Of a stretch of 64,000 bases of DNA, positions 43,959-54,903 are shown piece after piece. This DNA is from Macrolepiota albuminosa (taxonomy: Eukaryota; Basidiomycota; Agaricomycetes; Agaricales; Agaricaceae): NCBI GenBank assembly GCA_027475525.1, contig JAMWFC010000067.1:601610-665609 (forward strand), in the 5' to 3' direction. The translations under genes and the position numbers were made by a program. Under the pieces are notes generated by a model. The model was not told the origin of the DNA. It did not search any database and saw nothing but the letters and a program-made list of their open reading frames with translations. Position 1 is the stretch's first letter; the number at the start of each line of letters is the position of its first letter.

Positions 43959-46907
43959 CTAGGACCCGGATGACGATGCTCCTGCGCCAGCGCCCGTCTC
44001 AGTCACCATTGCCTCCTCCTCCAGTGCGACGTTAATCGCGGGAGGGGGAGGCGCCGATTCCGTCCTCGGTGGGGTTATAGGCCCCTCGGCTGCAGGCGTG
44101 TCTACCACCATAGGCTCTGTTAGTGCGACGTTAATCGCTGAAGCGGTGGTGGGAAGCGTACCCTGCTCTGCCGTGCGTGACAAGAGATTGACCCGGCCTG
44201 GGTCCATGTCTGCTGCTGGCAGGTCATGCGCCGCCGAGCGTTTTAGGAGGTTGACCCGATTTGGGTCCATGCCAATTAAGTAATAGAGGCCGTTGGCCTC
44301 AGGGTTTTCCGGGAGCTTGCTCTCCTCGTGGTGCTTGAACATAAGACGATAGTGATCGTCTTCAGTCATCTCCCGCCATCCATCCCATTGCGGGATTGCG
44401 GCGGGGGTGCCATACGTGGAGAGGCGCTCCATGCGCTCGTCGTCGACCTGCTTAAAGATGTCCATAGACATCGTGGGGGAATGGAACTGCTGTTCCAGGA
44501 AGACTACGCCGTACGTGTACGCGTGGTCCACCCATTCCAGCGGAATCCGGTTGTGTAAAAGGACGCGTAACACGTCGTCGTCGGAGAAGTTCCGTGCATG
44601 GTCATCGGGCACGTGAACTTGATGAATTTCGAGCTGCGGCCCACGTTGGGGCTCAAATGGCTGCTCGGGGAACATGGCGTCATACGAGGCAATCGCCTCT
44701 CGATAAAGCCCTGGACGGGCCACGACGAGGGTCATGCGCCGTACAATCACCGGCTTGGCTGCGCTGTTAGCGCACAATGCTCGACATAAGGCGAACCCAA
44801 AGAGGGTCCGCCAGTGCATACGGTAGGCATGATCCACGGCGATACCTTGATAGGTATTCTCCAGCCCAGGTCGGCCAAAGACCAGCGCGTACTGCGCCAA
44901 TTGGTCAAGGTCGAACGGTGTGGCTGGATCCTGAGCGCGCATTACGCGCAACGCCGTGGTGCCATCGTCTTTCGTGCGCAAAAAGCGCCCCGGAATGTTT
45001 CGTCGCTCGACAAGAGCGAGGTCGTCAGGGCCCTGCATCGGGTTGACGAGTTCCTGATACTGAGGCTCCTTCATCAGGAGCTGCATGGTTCGATCATGCA
45101 GAGCTTCCACTGTTCGCTGCGCGAACATCTGGAGCTCTGTGATCAACATATAAGCGATGATTCTGTCGCGACGCGGGACGTGCACATTGGCGTAGTACTT
45201 GTAGAGCCGGTCCAGCTCTAGAGGAGTGCGGGGAAGACCGCGTGGGGCGTGCTTGTACACAATCGTGCCCGGGATATGGGCAGGCTGGCCAGAGGAGTGT
45301 TCATATGCCGCCGCTCTATTGGCGTCAGCTCCCATCAACACCGTATTCGTGGCATACGAATAATAGGTGCAATGGCTGAGTGCTCCTCTAAAGCACGAGT
45401 TCATTCGCTCGATATCGAGCGGACCCCACACCTTCACCCCCAAGCCATCGGGGATCCTCCCCGAACATTCGTCCTCGGCCCTCGACTTCTGGGCCTTTAG
45501 CTCCTTGGCGTGAATCGCCTTCTTCTTTGCAATGCGCTTATTGCGCGCTACTCGTTGGAATCGGTCTGCGGCCGATTCCCCCTCCTCCCCGTCCTCCTCC
45601 TGCTCCGAGCTCGACTCTCCATAGTCGCTCTCGTCGGACAGAGACGGTACTGGTTTTTTGCCTTTATCAGGCCTAGTCTTCCCCCTCGAGGTCGCTACCA
45701 GACCATCATACTGCTCCGGCGTACGAGGGTCTGGGGTCAAGACGACCACGGGGTACTTTGCTGGTGGGGCCGGTACAAACACCGGCAGCATAAACAACAT
45801 CTGGACTTCTCCCGCTCGTGCGGGAATGCCAGCAGGAAAGAGTATAACCTCCAATTTGGAGGCATCGAGAGGCGGCTTGCGGCCGCGACGCTGACGAGAC
45901 GGCCCAGACTTGGTCTGGGCGGACGATTCTGGTTGTGGCTGAGCCACCGGAGGGGCAGGCGCATTTCGCGCCAGAGTATTCCCTCCAGGCCCAGCGCGAG
46001 GAGTAACAGTAACGGGCGCTCTTGGCGCCACAGCGACGGGTTTGGACCCCCTAGGTGGGGCCCGAGATGATGCGGGTTCCCGCTGACCCAAGGACAGACC
46101 TGCCAAGGGTTCACTGACGGCAGCCAGCGACTCTGACGAGGCCTGCGGGCCCGACTCGGGTAGCCGCAATGACGAAGCCACGGGCTGAGGAGGCTGCTCA
46201 TGGCGCGCGAATTGCGCTTCCGACGGCATCCTTGCCTGTGGAGGAGCGACCGGTCAACTGGGCTGATATCTCGCCCTCTTGACCTCAGCGGTCGATTCCT
46301 CGCTCGTGGCGATTTTGCGCTTAGAAGCGCGCTCGATCTGCTCCAGCGCTGCGACGCGCTGCCTCTTCATCAGCTCGATCTGGTCGAGCAATCCCTCCAT
46401 CACCATCACGGCCAAGCTGTCCTGCAGAAAGGACGCAGTTGCAGGGACTGGCTGTCCCGCTGCTTCCAGTCTGCCCAACAACACATCTGACCCAACTACA
46501 CTCTGCGCTTGTGGCGCAGGCTCCTCATACGACTCTGCTGCGGGCCGATGAGCCCATGGAACTGACGGCGGCCCCGTCACCACACCCGCATACGTCGGAT
46601 ACGACGCAGACGAGCGTGAGGACGGTTCCTGATAGTACCGTTCTCGACGCAAGCTATCCTCCGGGCGCCCATAGCGCCCATCATCATCGACCTCCATCTC
46701 TTGCGAGTGGAGGGGTGTTTGGTAGGGGAGCGGCTCCTCGCGGCCCGGATAGGCCACGCCCGCTGAATGCAACTGACTCGCCGCCGGATATGGCGGCTGC
46801 CTCTGAAACTGGGAAACCTGGGATGACGTCTGTATATTCGGGGGTCTCCCCCCTCCACTAGAGCCTTGCCGGCTCTGATCACCCTTTTGCGGCCCCCAAT
46901 AGGCCAT
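43959..46907 (-). CDS. Gypsy-1 ORF3, about 980-codon protein of unknown function downstream of integrase
   Basis: Own start at 46907 (MAYWGPQKGDQ) and stop TAG at 43959-43961; one in-frame TGA at 46254-46256 separates a 217-residue head from a 756-residue body in the same frame. The head is Gln/Pro/Ser-rich and ends in a charged helix with basic patches (RASKRKIA, EVKRARYQ). The body starts Pro-rich, has an acidic stretch (DESDYGESSSEQEEDGEEGES), then a folded-looking alpha-helical region of about 400 residues (from GVKVWGPLDIERMNSCFRG through RDRIIAYMLITELQ, FDLDQLAQYALVFG and HWRTLFGFALCRAL to DDVLRVLLHNRIPLEWV). A motif MDPxRVNLLxR is repeated twice near the end. No signal peptide or membrane helix, so it is not env-like. 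I recall similar hypothetical proteins in other agaricomycete genomes but no assigned function. It could be a captured host gene or an element-specific accessory protein. Confidence 0.7.
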
Positions 46908-47135
46908 TCTAAAGCGACACGTAGACTACGTGTATTGGGACTGAGGAAAGAAAGAAAAAAAAACAATCTCCCAACTCCGCCAGTGGTGTAAACAACCACA
47001 AACACACGCCACCCGGCGCTGCGTCGGCGATCATAATCGCCTAAATAGTTACAATCACAGCCACAATCAGTGGTCCCCCGGTTAGTTACCGGCAATCAAA
47101 GTGGACTTCGTCCACATTCCACCACCACACGCGCA

Positions 47136-49031
47136 TTACGCGCGTTTTGCTAGCTGCTGAGGGCGTTTCACGCCCTGCAGCTCTAGATACCTATCCATCG
47201 CTGCAAGGTCTTTGCAGTTTACTAGCGGTTCCCAGGTAGTATCACCTAAGCTCCACCTTACCTCGAATTTGAGGCTTCCCCTTGTCCAACGATGACCTAT
47301 CAGGTCATCTACGAACCACTCCTGGTCATTACCAGTTCCAAAATCATACGGCTCCGGAGTTGCTCGATTAGGAAAGAGCGCATCACTACTGGCCATATAC
47401 GGTCGCAATAGCGACACATGAAATTTGGGGACTATCCTTCGCGCTTGCAGCGCATGGGGTAGTTCCAGCACGTAGTTAGACGTGCTCGGCTCCGCTTCAA
47501 GGACCTTATACGGTCCAATCCACTTTGGACACAACTTACTCGCTCTGCCTTTCGGCAGGTTTAGGTTCTTCGTAGAAAGGTACACTAGGTTCCCTTTCTC
47601 GATGTCTGGTTCCTCGCGTCTGCGATTATTCGCATGTTTGGTTTGCCAGACGCGCGATTCTATAATCGCATCATGGGCATCTGCCAGATTCCTTAGCGCG
47701 TTGCACGCAAACTGCTTGACTCCCACATGAATAACTTCGTCCGTACGAAGTTCACAAATCATGGATGGCATGTAGCCATTGTTGAGTTCAAAGGGTGAGT
47801 ACCCTGTGGTTTCCGATATACTCGCGTTTATCGCGAATTCCACGAGTGGACATCTATCCACCCAGTCCTTCTGATCAGGACGTACGAACGCTCGCAAGAT
47901 TTGCGCGATATTTCTATTCGCACGTTCCGTTTGACCATCCGTTTGCGGATGAAATGATGTCGACATGAGCAACTTTGCTCCTAGCAGCTTGTGCAACTCC
48001 TTCCACCATTTGGAAGTAAACTTAGCATCTCGATCGCTCACAATCGAGCTGGGCAGTCCATGGAGACGTACTATCTCCTTGAGATAGATCCACGACAAGT
48101 CTGACGCGGTCATGGTGGTTCTCACCGGAATGAGATGGACCATACTGGTCATTCTGCAGATCACTACCCAGAGGTAGTTAAAGCCTTTCGACTCGGGGAA
48201 CGGACCTATAAAGTCCATCCCAATCGAATCCCAAGGTTTGACCGGGATGGGTAGCGAATGCAGCTTTCCCGGTGGCTTCAAAGTCAACACTTTCGACTGT
48301 TGACATAGCTCGCATGTCGAGCAGAATTGGCTCGTCTCTTTGGCCATTTGCGGCCACCAGTACCAGCGTCGCACATAGTCCAGCGTTTTCTGAGTTCCGA
48401 AGTGGCCCACTACTTTATGGGCCTGGTCCAGGATAGTCGTAATCAACGACCTCTCCCGGGGAATGCAGATGACTTTGGACCCCGTGGGTCTGGTAAGGTA
48501 GACAAGCTGCTGCTCCGTCCTGAAGCGCGGATGCGCTTGGATATTGTTCAGAATCTCTATGAAGAGATTATCATCCTTGTATCCTTGCTGGATACGTGTG
48601 TGGAATTGCGCATTGCCTAAGTCGGCCGGTGCAGGCGTATGGTCCTGTGACTCCAGCGCTTGCTGGAGCGTCATATCAGTACCTCTCATAGGCACCTCTT
48701 GCCTCATCTCTTCCCTTGGCTGAGGGGCCTCATGGTCCACTAGCACCTGAGCCTCGATATCGCGAGTCTCTCGCTGCTCCTGCAGTCGCTTACTGCGACG
48801 TGTTTCCTGCGCTCGCATGGCGTGTAACTCGACCCTATGTTCCCTGATTTCATGGAATCGATGCAGAGGCAAATCCTCGCCCTCTGGGTCAATACGTTTG
48901 TCCGCCTGGACATAGTCATGCGCGTCATGGACGTCATCTCGAGTATCACTCTCGAAATATCGAGATAGGCAATCCGCCACTTTGTTCAATTCACCTTTTA
49001 CATAGGTGATGTCGAACTGGTACCGCGACAT
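47136..49031 (-). pseudogene. Gypsy-1 integrase with chromodomain (3' part of pol)
   Basis: 631 codons. RNase H end (YMSRYQFDITYVKGELNK), HHCC zinc site (HKVVGHFGTQKT... CSTCELC), catalytic DDE core (MDFIGPFP, VSDRDAKF, FHPQTDGQTERANR), GPY/F-like region (KWIGPYKVLEA) and a C-terminal chromodomain (WFVDDLIGHRWTRGSLKFEV then TTWEPLVNC). Stop TAA at 47136. It is in frame with the RNase H segment upstream, separated by TGA at 49053-49055. The enzyme would insert the cDNA, and the chromodomain would guide it to chromatin. Confidence 0.92.
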
Positions 49032-49052
49032 GTAGTCGATCCAGCGACGTTG

Positions 49053-49766
49053 TCACGGAGACAGGTGCACCTGAGTCTTGAAGAACTCTAGTGCTTTGTG
49101 ATCCGTGATAATATGGATCTTATATCCCATCAGTTTATCCTCCCACTTTAGGAGGGCTTCCAGTATTGCGAGTGTTTCTAACTCGTGCACAGCATAATTC
49201 TGCTGAGCAGCAGTGAATTTACGGGACATAAATCCTGCTGGTCGGCAAGTCTGCCATGTTTTACCCTGGCCAAACATGGCCCCAACCCCAGTCTTCGACG
49301 CATCGCAAATGAGCCAGATGGGCTCGTCGATGCGTGGGTCAATTGGCTGGATGACCGGCGTTTTCGCGCATATGCGCTTAATCATCTCAAAACACCGCTG
49401 ATGCAGCGGTCTCCAATGAAACGGTGACCCATTCTGGGTCATGGCCATAAGTGGCCCAGTGTATGCAGTGACGTCTGGCAAGAAATTGCCAATATAGTTC
49501 ACCAGTCCGACAAATCGTTGGATATCATTATATGTGCGTGGAGTACGCCACTCTCGGATTCGGTCGAGCTTATCCGTATCAGGATGAATGCCCTTCTCGT
49601 CAATGACGTGACCGAGACAATCTATACTCGTTGCGTACAACTCGCACTTCTTCCATTTGAGATAGAGGCTGGCCTTCCGTAGTCGTTCAAATACGACTCG
49701 TAGGTGCTGCTCATGCTCCTCAATGGAGTCAGAAAATATAAATATATCGTCTAAATAGACGTGCAT
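49053..49766 (-). pseudogene. Gypsy-1 reverse transcriptase (3' part) and RNase H
   Basis: Begins in the RT palm with the catalytic HVYLDDIFIFSD box, then thumb, then RNase H (WLICDASKTGVGAMFGQG, AVHELETLAILEAL, HIITDHKAL). TGA codons close it on both sides (49785-49787 upstream, 49053-49055 at its end) at points where homologous elements read straight through. Confidence 0.92.
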
Positions 49767-49784
49767 AAACTTCCCGATTACATC

Positions 49785-51005
49785 TCAGAAGATTGAGGTC
49801 ATTAACCTCTGAAATGTCGCCGGTGCATTACAATCACCAATCTGCATGATGTTACTCACGAACGTCCCCATCAGGGACGAGAACAGTGTCTTCGGTATGT
49901 CCTCTTCGCGGATGCGAACCTGCTCGTACGCGTCTGTAAGGTCGATTTTCGACCGATACTTCGCTGTCGCAACATCTTCTCGTATCACTTCCTGATCTGG
50001 AAGAGGTGTTACATCCTTGACGGTATTATCATTGCGCTGTCGCGCATCCAATGCCGTCCGCAACGTTCCATCCTTCTTGGGGATACAAAGCAATGGTGCC
50101 GCTTGCACCGCTGGTCATGGTTCCCACCACTTCGCGTTTATGTATCTATTCGTCTTTTCACGAAGTTGATCCTGAAGTGCTCGCGGGCAGCGAGGCAAAT
50201 GATACTTGTACTGCTTGTTATTGTCAATGAGGTTGATCTCATGATTAACCTCCCGCCACGGAGGAAGCTCCTCCTTCGTTCCATTGACGATATCAGCGAA
50301 CTCCCGTTGCCATTGCTGGCGCAATCGAGGAATATCCTCCTCTGTAAGGCTCAAAGCCTTGCCTTTTCCTTTGGCTACGCGTGCTATACGCGGCTGAACC
50401 TTTGGTTCAAATCGCTCCCATAAGGCACGTACGTGCTCCTCTGTGAGGTCTCCCGGATTCAACCTTACAACCGGTTGTTTCCTCGTCGTACTCGCCGACG
50501 ACTGCACACTCCTCGCCTTCAGCGAGAATCCGTCAAATACGATATCCAATGTTTCGGATATCTCGTCCTCTCGTGCGTGACGGTACACTTCTCCCGTCTG
50601 GGTCGCTTGCCCACTTCCCATAGCCTGCGTCACCATTGACGCTACCAACTCGTTCCACTCCCGTGGCATTCGTGGGTCATACGCCCATTGCACTCCTGGC
50701 CGAGGCACTGGTCGATCCATTAGCGACCTAGTGCTACCCACAGTTCCCATCGTACTGTATCCCTCGTCCTTGACGAGATCCTCCACCTTTACTCGAGAGC
50801 TAGTCGGCTGGCATTCCAGCGACTCCACCACGCGTTTACTATGCTCATTCTTGCACTGCACAGCCTGTTTAGGCTTTCCATTGGTACACCCAGTCACATC
50901 CGGGTGCTTCCCCTTCTTCAGAGTTCCTTGAAACTCTTCCTCAGTCATCAGTATAGCCGGCAAATCAGCCGGCAGGCTTTTCGGTGGGGCCTGTTCGTCC
51001 TCCAC
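49785..51005 (-). pseudogene. Gypsy-1 protease-RT linker and reverse transcriptase (5' part)
   Basis: Two in-frame pieces (50115-51005 and 49785-50108) split by TGA at 50115-50117. The first is a linker ending in a REVNHEINLIDNN region and LREKTNRYINAKWWEP; the second holds RT motifs APLLCIPKKDGTLR, YRSKIDLTDAYEQVR and NAPATFQRLM. The frame is the same as in the flanking segments. Confidence 0.88.
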
Positions 51006-51038
51006 CTCCTGAACAGTTGCTCTCCTGCGACCATCTAG

Positions 51039-52216
51039 TCAGTTGCGCTCATCACGCCGCTTCTCGGTTGCGCGATAGCGCCTCAAACGACCATCTGTAT
51101 CGTTCAACACCACTTTCTCCGCCTTCAGCGGCGTACCATTCACAACGACCATGTCGTTCACGAAATCCAGCGACACCTTGTTCTTACGCATGAACGGCGT
51201 ACCGATAATCATGTCATAGCGATCAAAATTCGCTATATCCACATATTCCTTCGTCGACGTTCCTGACGTCTTTATTTTCACCTCCGCGCCAAACTGCACC
51301 ATAGCGCGACTCCCCACAGTCCCCAGCTGGAGCATCAAGGGCTCCTCCAGTTCATGAACGCGAATCGCGTTGACGTGAGCAAACTGGGGCGTAATGCCCG
51401 TAGTGGTACTCCCGGAGTCCCACAACGTCCATGCCGGATGTCCGTTGACATCAACATACGTGACCAGGCACTCCTTCTCTTCAGGAGTATAGTGTGGCCG
51501 CTGCAACTTATTAGTTGCCTTCTGCAGGGTTACGCGTCTCATTCGGACGCGCTGATCTCCACGGCACTCCGTCAGTGCAAACAGGTGTTCCTCCTCGTCA
51601 TCACGAGCATAGTAGTCGCTGTCGTACACATCCACTGCGACGTATTCATCGCCATCAATCTGGACGCTCTCAGCGTCATCCACTTCCGACCCGTCAGCCT
51701 CTGCTTGCAGCTCCTCCTCGGTTTCCTCGACGATTTCATCGTCCTCGTCGTCACTGACGACATCGCTCGGTGCCGCAGCCGTATGGGCCGCTCGGATGTG
51801 TGCCTTAGGAGGGGCGGGACACTCCTTAGCAAAGTGCCCGCTCCTGCCACAATTGTAGCACGCTGAGGGGTCCCCGGCAGGCCTTCTCTGGCCCACTCCT
51901 GGAACTCCAGCAGTTTTACCCGCCATACGTGCTGCAGGCGCCACTACTCCTCTTGGTGCTACTTGATTCTGACCCCTGGAACTCCAGCAGTTTTACCCGC
52001 CATACGTGCTGCAGGCGCCACTACTCCTCTTGGTGCTACTTGATTCTGACCCGAAACGGGTCGACTGTCCTTCGCTGGCAATTGTCCAGCAGGTTTCGAT
52101 CGAGGCCGTTGGCCTCCAGGAATTGTCTTGCGAACCACGAATCGCGGATTGCGATTGTTCTCCATCTCCGTCTGCTTGGCTAGGAAGGTTCCCACCTTCA
52201 CTGCCTGACGGTTCAC
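51039..52216 (-). pseudogene. Gypsy-1 nucleocapsid zinc knuckle and aspartic protease
   Basis: Contains a CCHC knuckle (CYNCGRSGHFAKEC, about 51820-51860), an acidic spacer, and a retropepsin-like domain with WTLWDSGSTTTGI (catalytic DSG, about 51400) and MIIGTPFM. The start of this region (52216-51959) and its body (51944-51039) are in different frames only because of the 77-bp duplication at 51899-52052; ignoring one copy makes them continuous with gag apart from the TGA at 52223-52225. It ends with TGA at 51039-51041. Confidence 0.88.
51899..52052. repeat. Exact 77-bp tandem duplication (H) inside gypsy-1
   Basis: Positions 51899-51975 and 51976-52052 are identical. It causes the only frameshift in the gypsy-1 gag-pol frame. 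Confidence 0.97.
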
Positions 52217-52222
52217 TGGTCC

Positions 52223-54616
52223 TCAGCGTGAACTACGCTGCTCATAATGGTTTGCAGTCCGTGTCGACTGCTCATAACGGATGGCATACGCCAAAAATTC
52301 AGTCACAGTGTTGACCTCCGGAGACAAGTTATCGTCGCGTATCAACGCTCTCCTCATGTCTGCGGGTATTCCGTCCAGGAATGTCTCGTGGATAGTGTAT
52401 TCGTCTGGATAGACGGCCATATTCTGTGCATGACCCACAAGGTCATCATAAAAGGTCTGGACGCCAGTCTTAGCGTCATACACTGCCTTTCTAAAGGCAT
52501 CGCGAGCTTCCTGCATCGTCGCAGCATTAACGAACTGATTATACAGTCCTATCAGGACCTCTTTAAATGTCCAGTGCGATTTGTCGCGATTAATGTGGAG
52601 AACATGGCGATGGAACCAATTCCGAGCCTCTCCTTCCATAAATTCGTGTAGCACGAATATCCTTTCCTGGTCCATGTCGTCTCCACCATAGCAGCAGGCT
52701 GCGAGGTGGTAGCACACGTCCATGGCCCAGTCCTCCAGTTGCAAGAACCTATGTCCTCCAGCGTACGCACGTATGTGCTTACCATCGGATTTACGGGGGC
52801 TTACCCCAGCAGGGAACTTAAATCTGACTCCAAGGGAGTCATCCACCAGACGAGTGAGGCGGTCATGCATATGATCCATATGGATCCTGACCGCTTCATT
52901 CATTCCCGGCGTAGTTTCACGCAAATCATGAGGTGCGGGCATTGAAAATGCCCGAGGACTGCGAAACAGGTGCTCATTGACCACTCTTTCCGGCCGTGCG
53001 GTGGGCTGTTGCCTCACTTGTTGCTCTGCTGGTAATCCACCAGCCTGCCTGCCCCTGTCACGACGATTATTATCGTCCTGATCGTCATTCCTACGATCAC
53101 GATCTCCACCGTTGTGATTGCGACGATTTGGCTCCCTCCGTTCGTAGTGACCACTACTGTCGTCACTACCACCCGGATCTCTGTCCGGTTCAGCAGTCCG
53201 AGCCGCGAATTGTCGCCGCATGTCATCGACAGGCGTTACGCCCTCACGCCCTTCAAAGACTACCCCCTGGTCGTCAATGAACGACTCACCATGATCACGC
53301 AAGTCCTGGTTGCGTATCCTTTGGTAATTGACGCGTTCATTCCAGTTGTCCACTAGGTGGACGCGTCGCACTACGCGTCGTGGTCGCGTTCGCTCCTCAA
53401 GAATGTGGACTTCGTCCACCTCTTCCTTGATTGTAACTTGCTTACGAGGTGTCTTAACCTCCTGCACTGCAAGTGCTGCCTCTGGCTCTGCCGGAGTCGT
53501 CGTTACAGTCTCCACCTCAGACAATGCCTGCTGAGGCACTCCGCTAACAATGCGTTGACGATTTGCGGCGTTCTGGCGCCGAATGTAGTCTTGCTGAGAC
53601 TCATCAGCCTGACGAGGCGCATTGAGCAATTCCATCGCGTCTGCGATTAGTGGCGCTCGCCTGCGCACACTCATCTCACATTCTACGGAGTCGGCTGGAG
53701 TAGCCGTTGAGACTGCTGACCCTCGCGCCGCTTTGCGCTTAAGGTATTCCACTACTTCGAGTTCGAAGATGCGCACAAACAATTCGATATATTCACTCGA
53801 ATCTGCCCGGGGTACATCGTGGCTCCTAGCCGCCAGCAACTGTAAGTGCTTCACTACATAAAGCTGAAGACGCTTTCGCGTCGATTCCTTCACGACCGCC
53901 GGATATCGGTCCAATACTAGCTGCAACTGGATAGATAAGGTCGAATGCGACCTTTTGCTTTCCTCATCATCTGAGGACTCCAACTCGGACTCTAAGTCCA
54001 TAACTCTCCTGAGGCCGTCATGCCTCACTTGCGGCTGTTTGCCGGCTCGTCGGTGCAACTCTGGACTTCCAGGCGTTGTTAACGCCTTGTCCAACCTTAC
54101 GACATTGTCGTCTTCCCTACTGACCACTATTGCTGGTCCTTGCTTCTGTACTTGTGTTGTCAACGACGACGGTCCCGGTTCAGTGGCAGCATTGGCCACA
54201 TACTCCAAATGCCGTTCCGTAGGTGCAGTCCGGAATGGGGTGCTATGCGCAAACGCGCTGCCTTGTACCAATTCCGAGTACTGGGTAACGTCCGGTTGAC
54301 CCTCCGAGGGAGCTGAAGAGCTCTCGGGCAATACCGGATACATCAGTGAGGGCATTTGACTCGCTGGCAGCGACACTCCTGAGACCGCGGATCTATCTCC
54401 TGGTTTTCCACCAGGTCGTACAATGGACATCATCCGTGATACGGATAGCCCACCAGGCATTCCATAGCTCGCGCTGACATCGCGAGGAGTCTTTTCGTCC
54501 CGCTTTGGCGGGGGTTGGTATGCTGACGCAGATTGCGTCTTCACAACCTGAAGCACAGGTAAGTCACCTGCGTCTGCAGCTGAGAACGGAGGGTCCGGAT
54601 CAAGAGAGCCAGTCAT
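52223..54616 (-). CDS. Gypsy-1 gag polyprotein
   Basis: 797 codons from MTGSLDPD. The first 500 residues are disordered and charged; then an Arg/Asp-rich stretch (RRNHNGGDRDRRNDD); then the conserved retrotransposon gag capsid helices near the end (LEDWAMDVCYHLAA, EARNWFHRHVL, MQEARDAFRKAVYDAKTGVQ, FLDGIPADMRRALI). The TGA at 52223-52225 precedes sequence of the same frame that runs into the zinc knuckle, so gag probably extended further in the intact element. Confidence 0.9.
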   Translation of the reverse strand: MTGSLDPDPPFSAADAGDLPVLQVVKTQSASAYQPPPKRDEKTPRDVSASYGMPGGLSVSRMMSIVRPGGKPGDRSAVSGVSLPASQMPSLMYPVLPESSSAPSEGQPDVTQYSELVQGSAFAHSTPFRTAPTERHLEYVANAATEPGPSSLTTQVQKQGPAIVVSREDDNVVRLDKALTTPGSPELHRRAGKQPQVRHDGLRRVMDLESELESSDDEESKRSHSTLSIQLQLVLDRYPAVVKESTRKRLQLYVVKHLQLLAARSHDVPRADSSEYIELFVRIFELEVVEYLKRKAARGSAVSTATPADSVECEMSVRRRAPLIADAMELLNAPRQADESQQDYIRRQNAANRQRIVSGVPQQALSEVETVTTTPAEPEAALAVQEVKTPRKQVTIKEEVDEVHILEERTRPRRVVRRVHLVDNWNERVNYQRIRNQDLRDHGESFIDDQGVVFEGREGVTPVDDMRRQFAARTAEPDRDPGGSDDSSGHYERREPNRRNHNGGDRDRRNDDQDDNNRRDRGRQAGGLPAEQQVRQQPTARPERVVNEHLFRSPRAFSMPAPHDLRETTPGMNEAVRIHMDHMHDRLTRLVDDSLGVRFKFPAGVSPRKSDGKHIRAYAGGHRFLQLEDWAMDVCYHLAACCYGGDDMDQERIFVLHEFMEGEARNWFHRHVLHINRDKSHWTFKEVLIGLYNQFVNAATMQEARDAFRKAVYDAKTGVQTFYDDLVGHAQNMAVYPDEYTIHETFLDGIPADMRRALIRDDNLSPEVNTVTEFLAYAIRYEQSTRTANHYEQRSSR

Positions 54617-54727
54617 GGAAGCACGTTTTCAGCGTGATGCCAACAGAGAATCGAGAGGTTTTGATGAGAGTTGCCTAGTCGGTAACAAGCCTAGAGTCTA
54701 AAGCCAATAGCAGAAGATTTAAAAAAA

Positions 54728-54903
54728 TGTAACCTGGGGTTACTAGTTAGAACTATCTGTGTATTTCACACAGTGCTAAATCAGACCGCAATATCGGATT
54801 TGACTAGTACTTAGTGCGAAAACAAGACGTTATCTTACGTAATACTCTACTAAATGATTATAGCGTCGTTGACGCTGATGGTAATACGGATGAGTCCGTT
54901 ACA
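54728..54903 (-). repeat. Gypsy-1 5' LTR
   Basis: Identical to the left LTR. Its outer end supplies the last Leu codon and stop now terminating the copia frame. The inner flank (54721-54727 A7; minus strand T7AAATCTTC) shows no clear tRNA primer site. Confidence 0.96.

Larger units (their letters stand above)
43393..54903 (-). mobile_element. Ty3/gypsy chromodomain LTR retrotransposon with a third ORF
   Basis: Bounded by identical 176-bp LTRs (TGTAAC...GTTACA) at 43393-43568 and 54728-54903, with target duplication GTTTA at 43388-43392 and 54904-54908, inside the copia RNase H coding region. At 11.5 kb it is long for a gypsy element. Order on the minus strand: 5' LTR, gag, zinc knuckle and protease, RT, RNase H, integrase with chromodomain, a large third ORF, polypurine tract, 3' LTR. 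Identical LTRs mean a recent insertion. Yet the coding frame carries six in-frame TGA codons and one 77-bp duplication, so this copy as assembled could not make a full polyprotein. Confidence 0.96.

Noticed and set aside
43959..46907. Reading ORF3 as an envelope gene
   Set aside because: No signal peptide, membrane-spanning helix, furin-like site or Cys-rich ectodomain is visible.
46254..52225. UGA recoding (selenocysteine or programmed readthrough) in gypsy-1
   Set aside because: Six sites per element at motif positions suggesting Arg, and similar TGA stops with TAG/TAA in gypsy-2, are better explained by C-to-T mutation; no recoding signal was seen.
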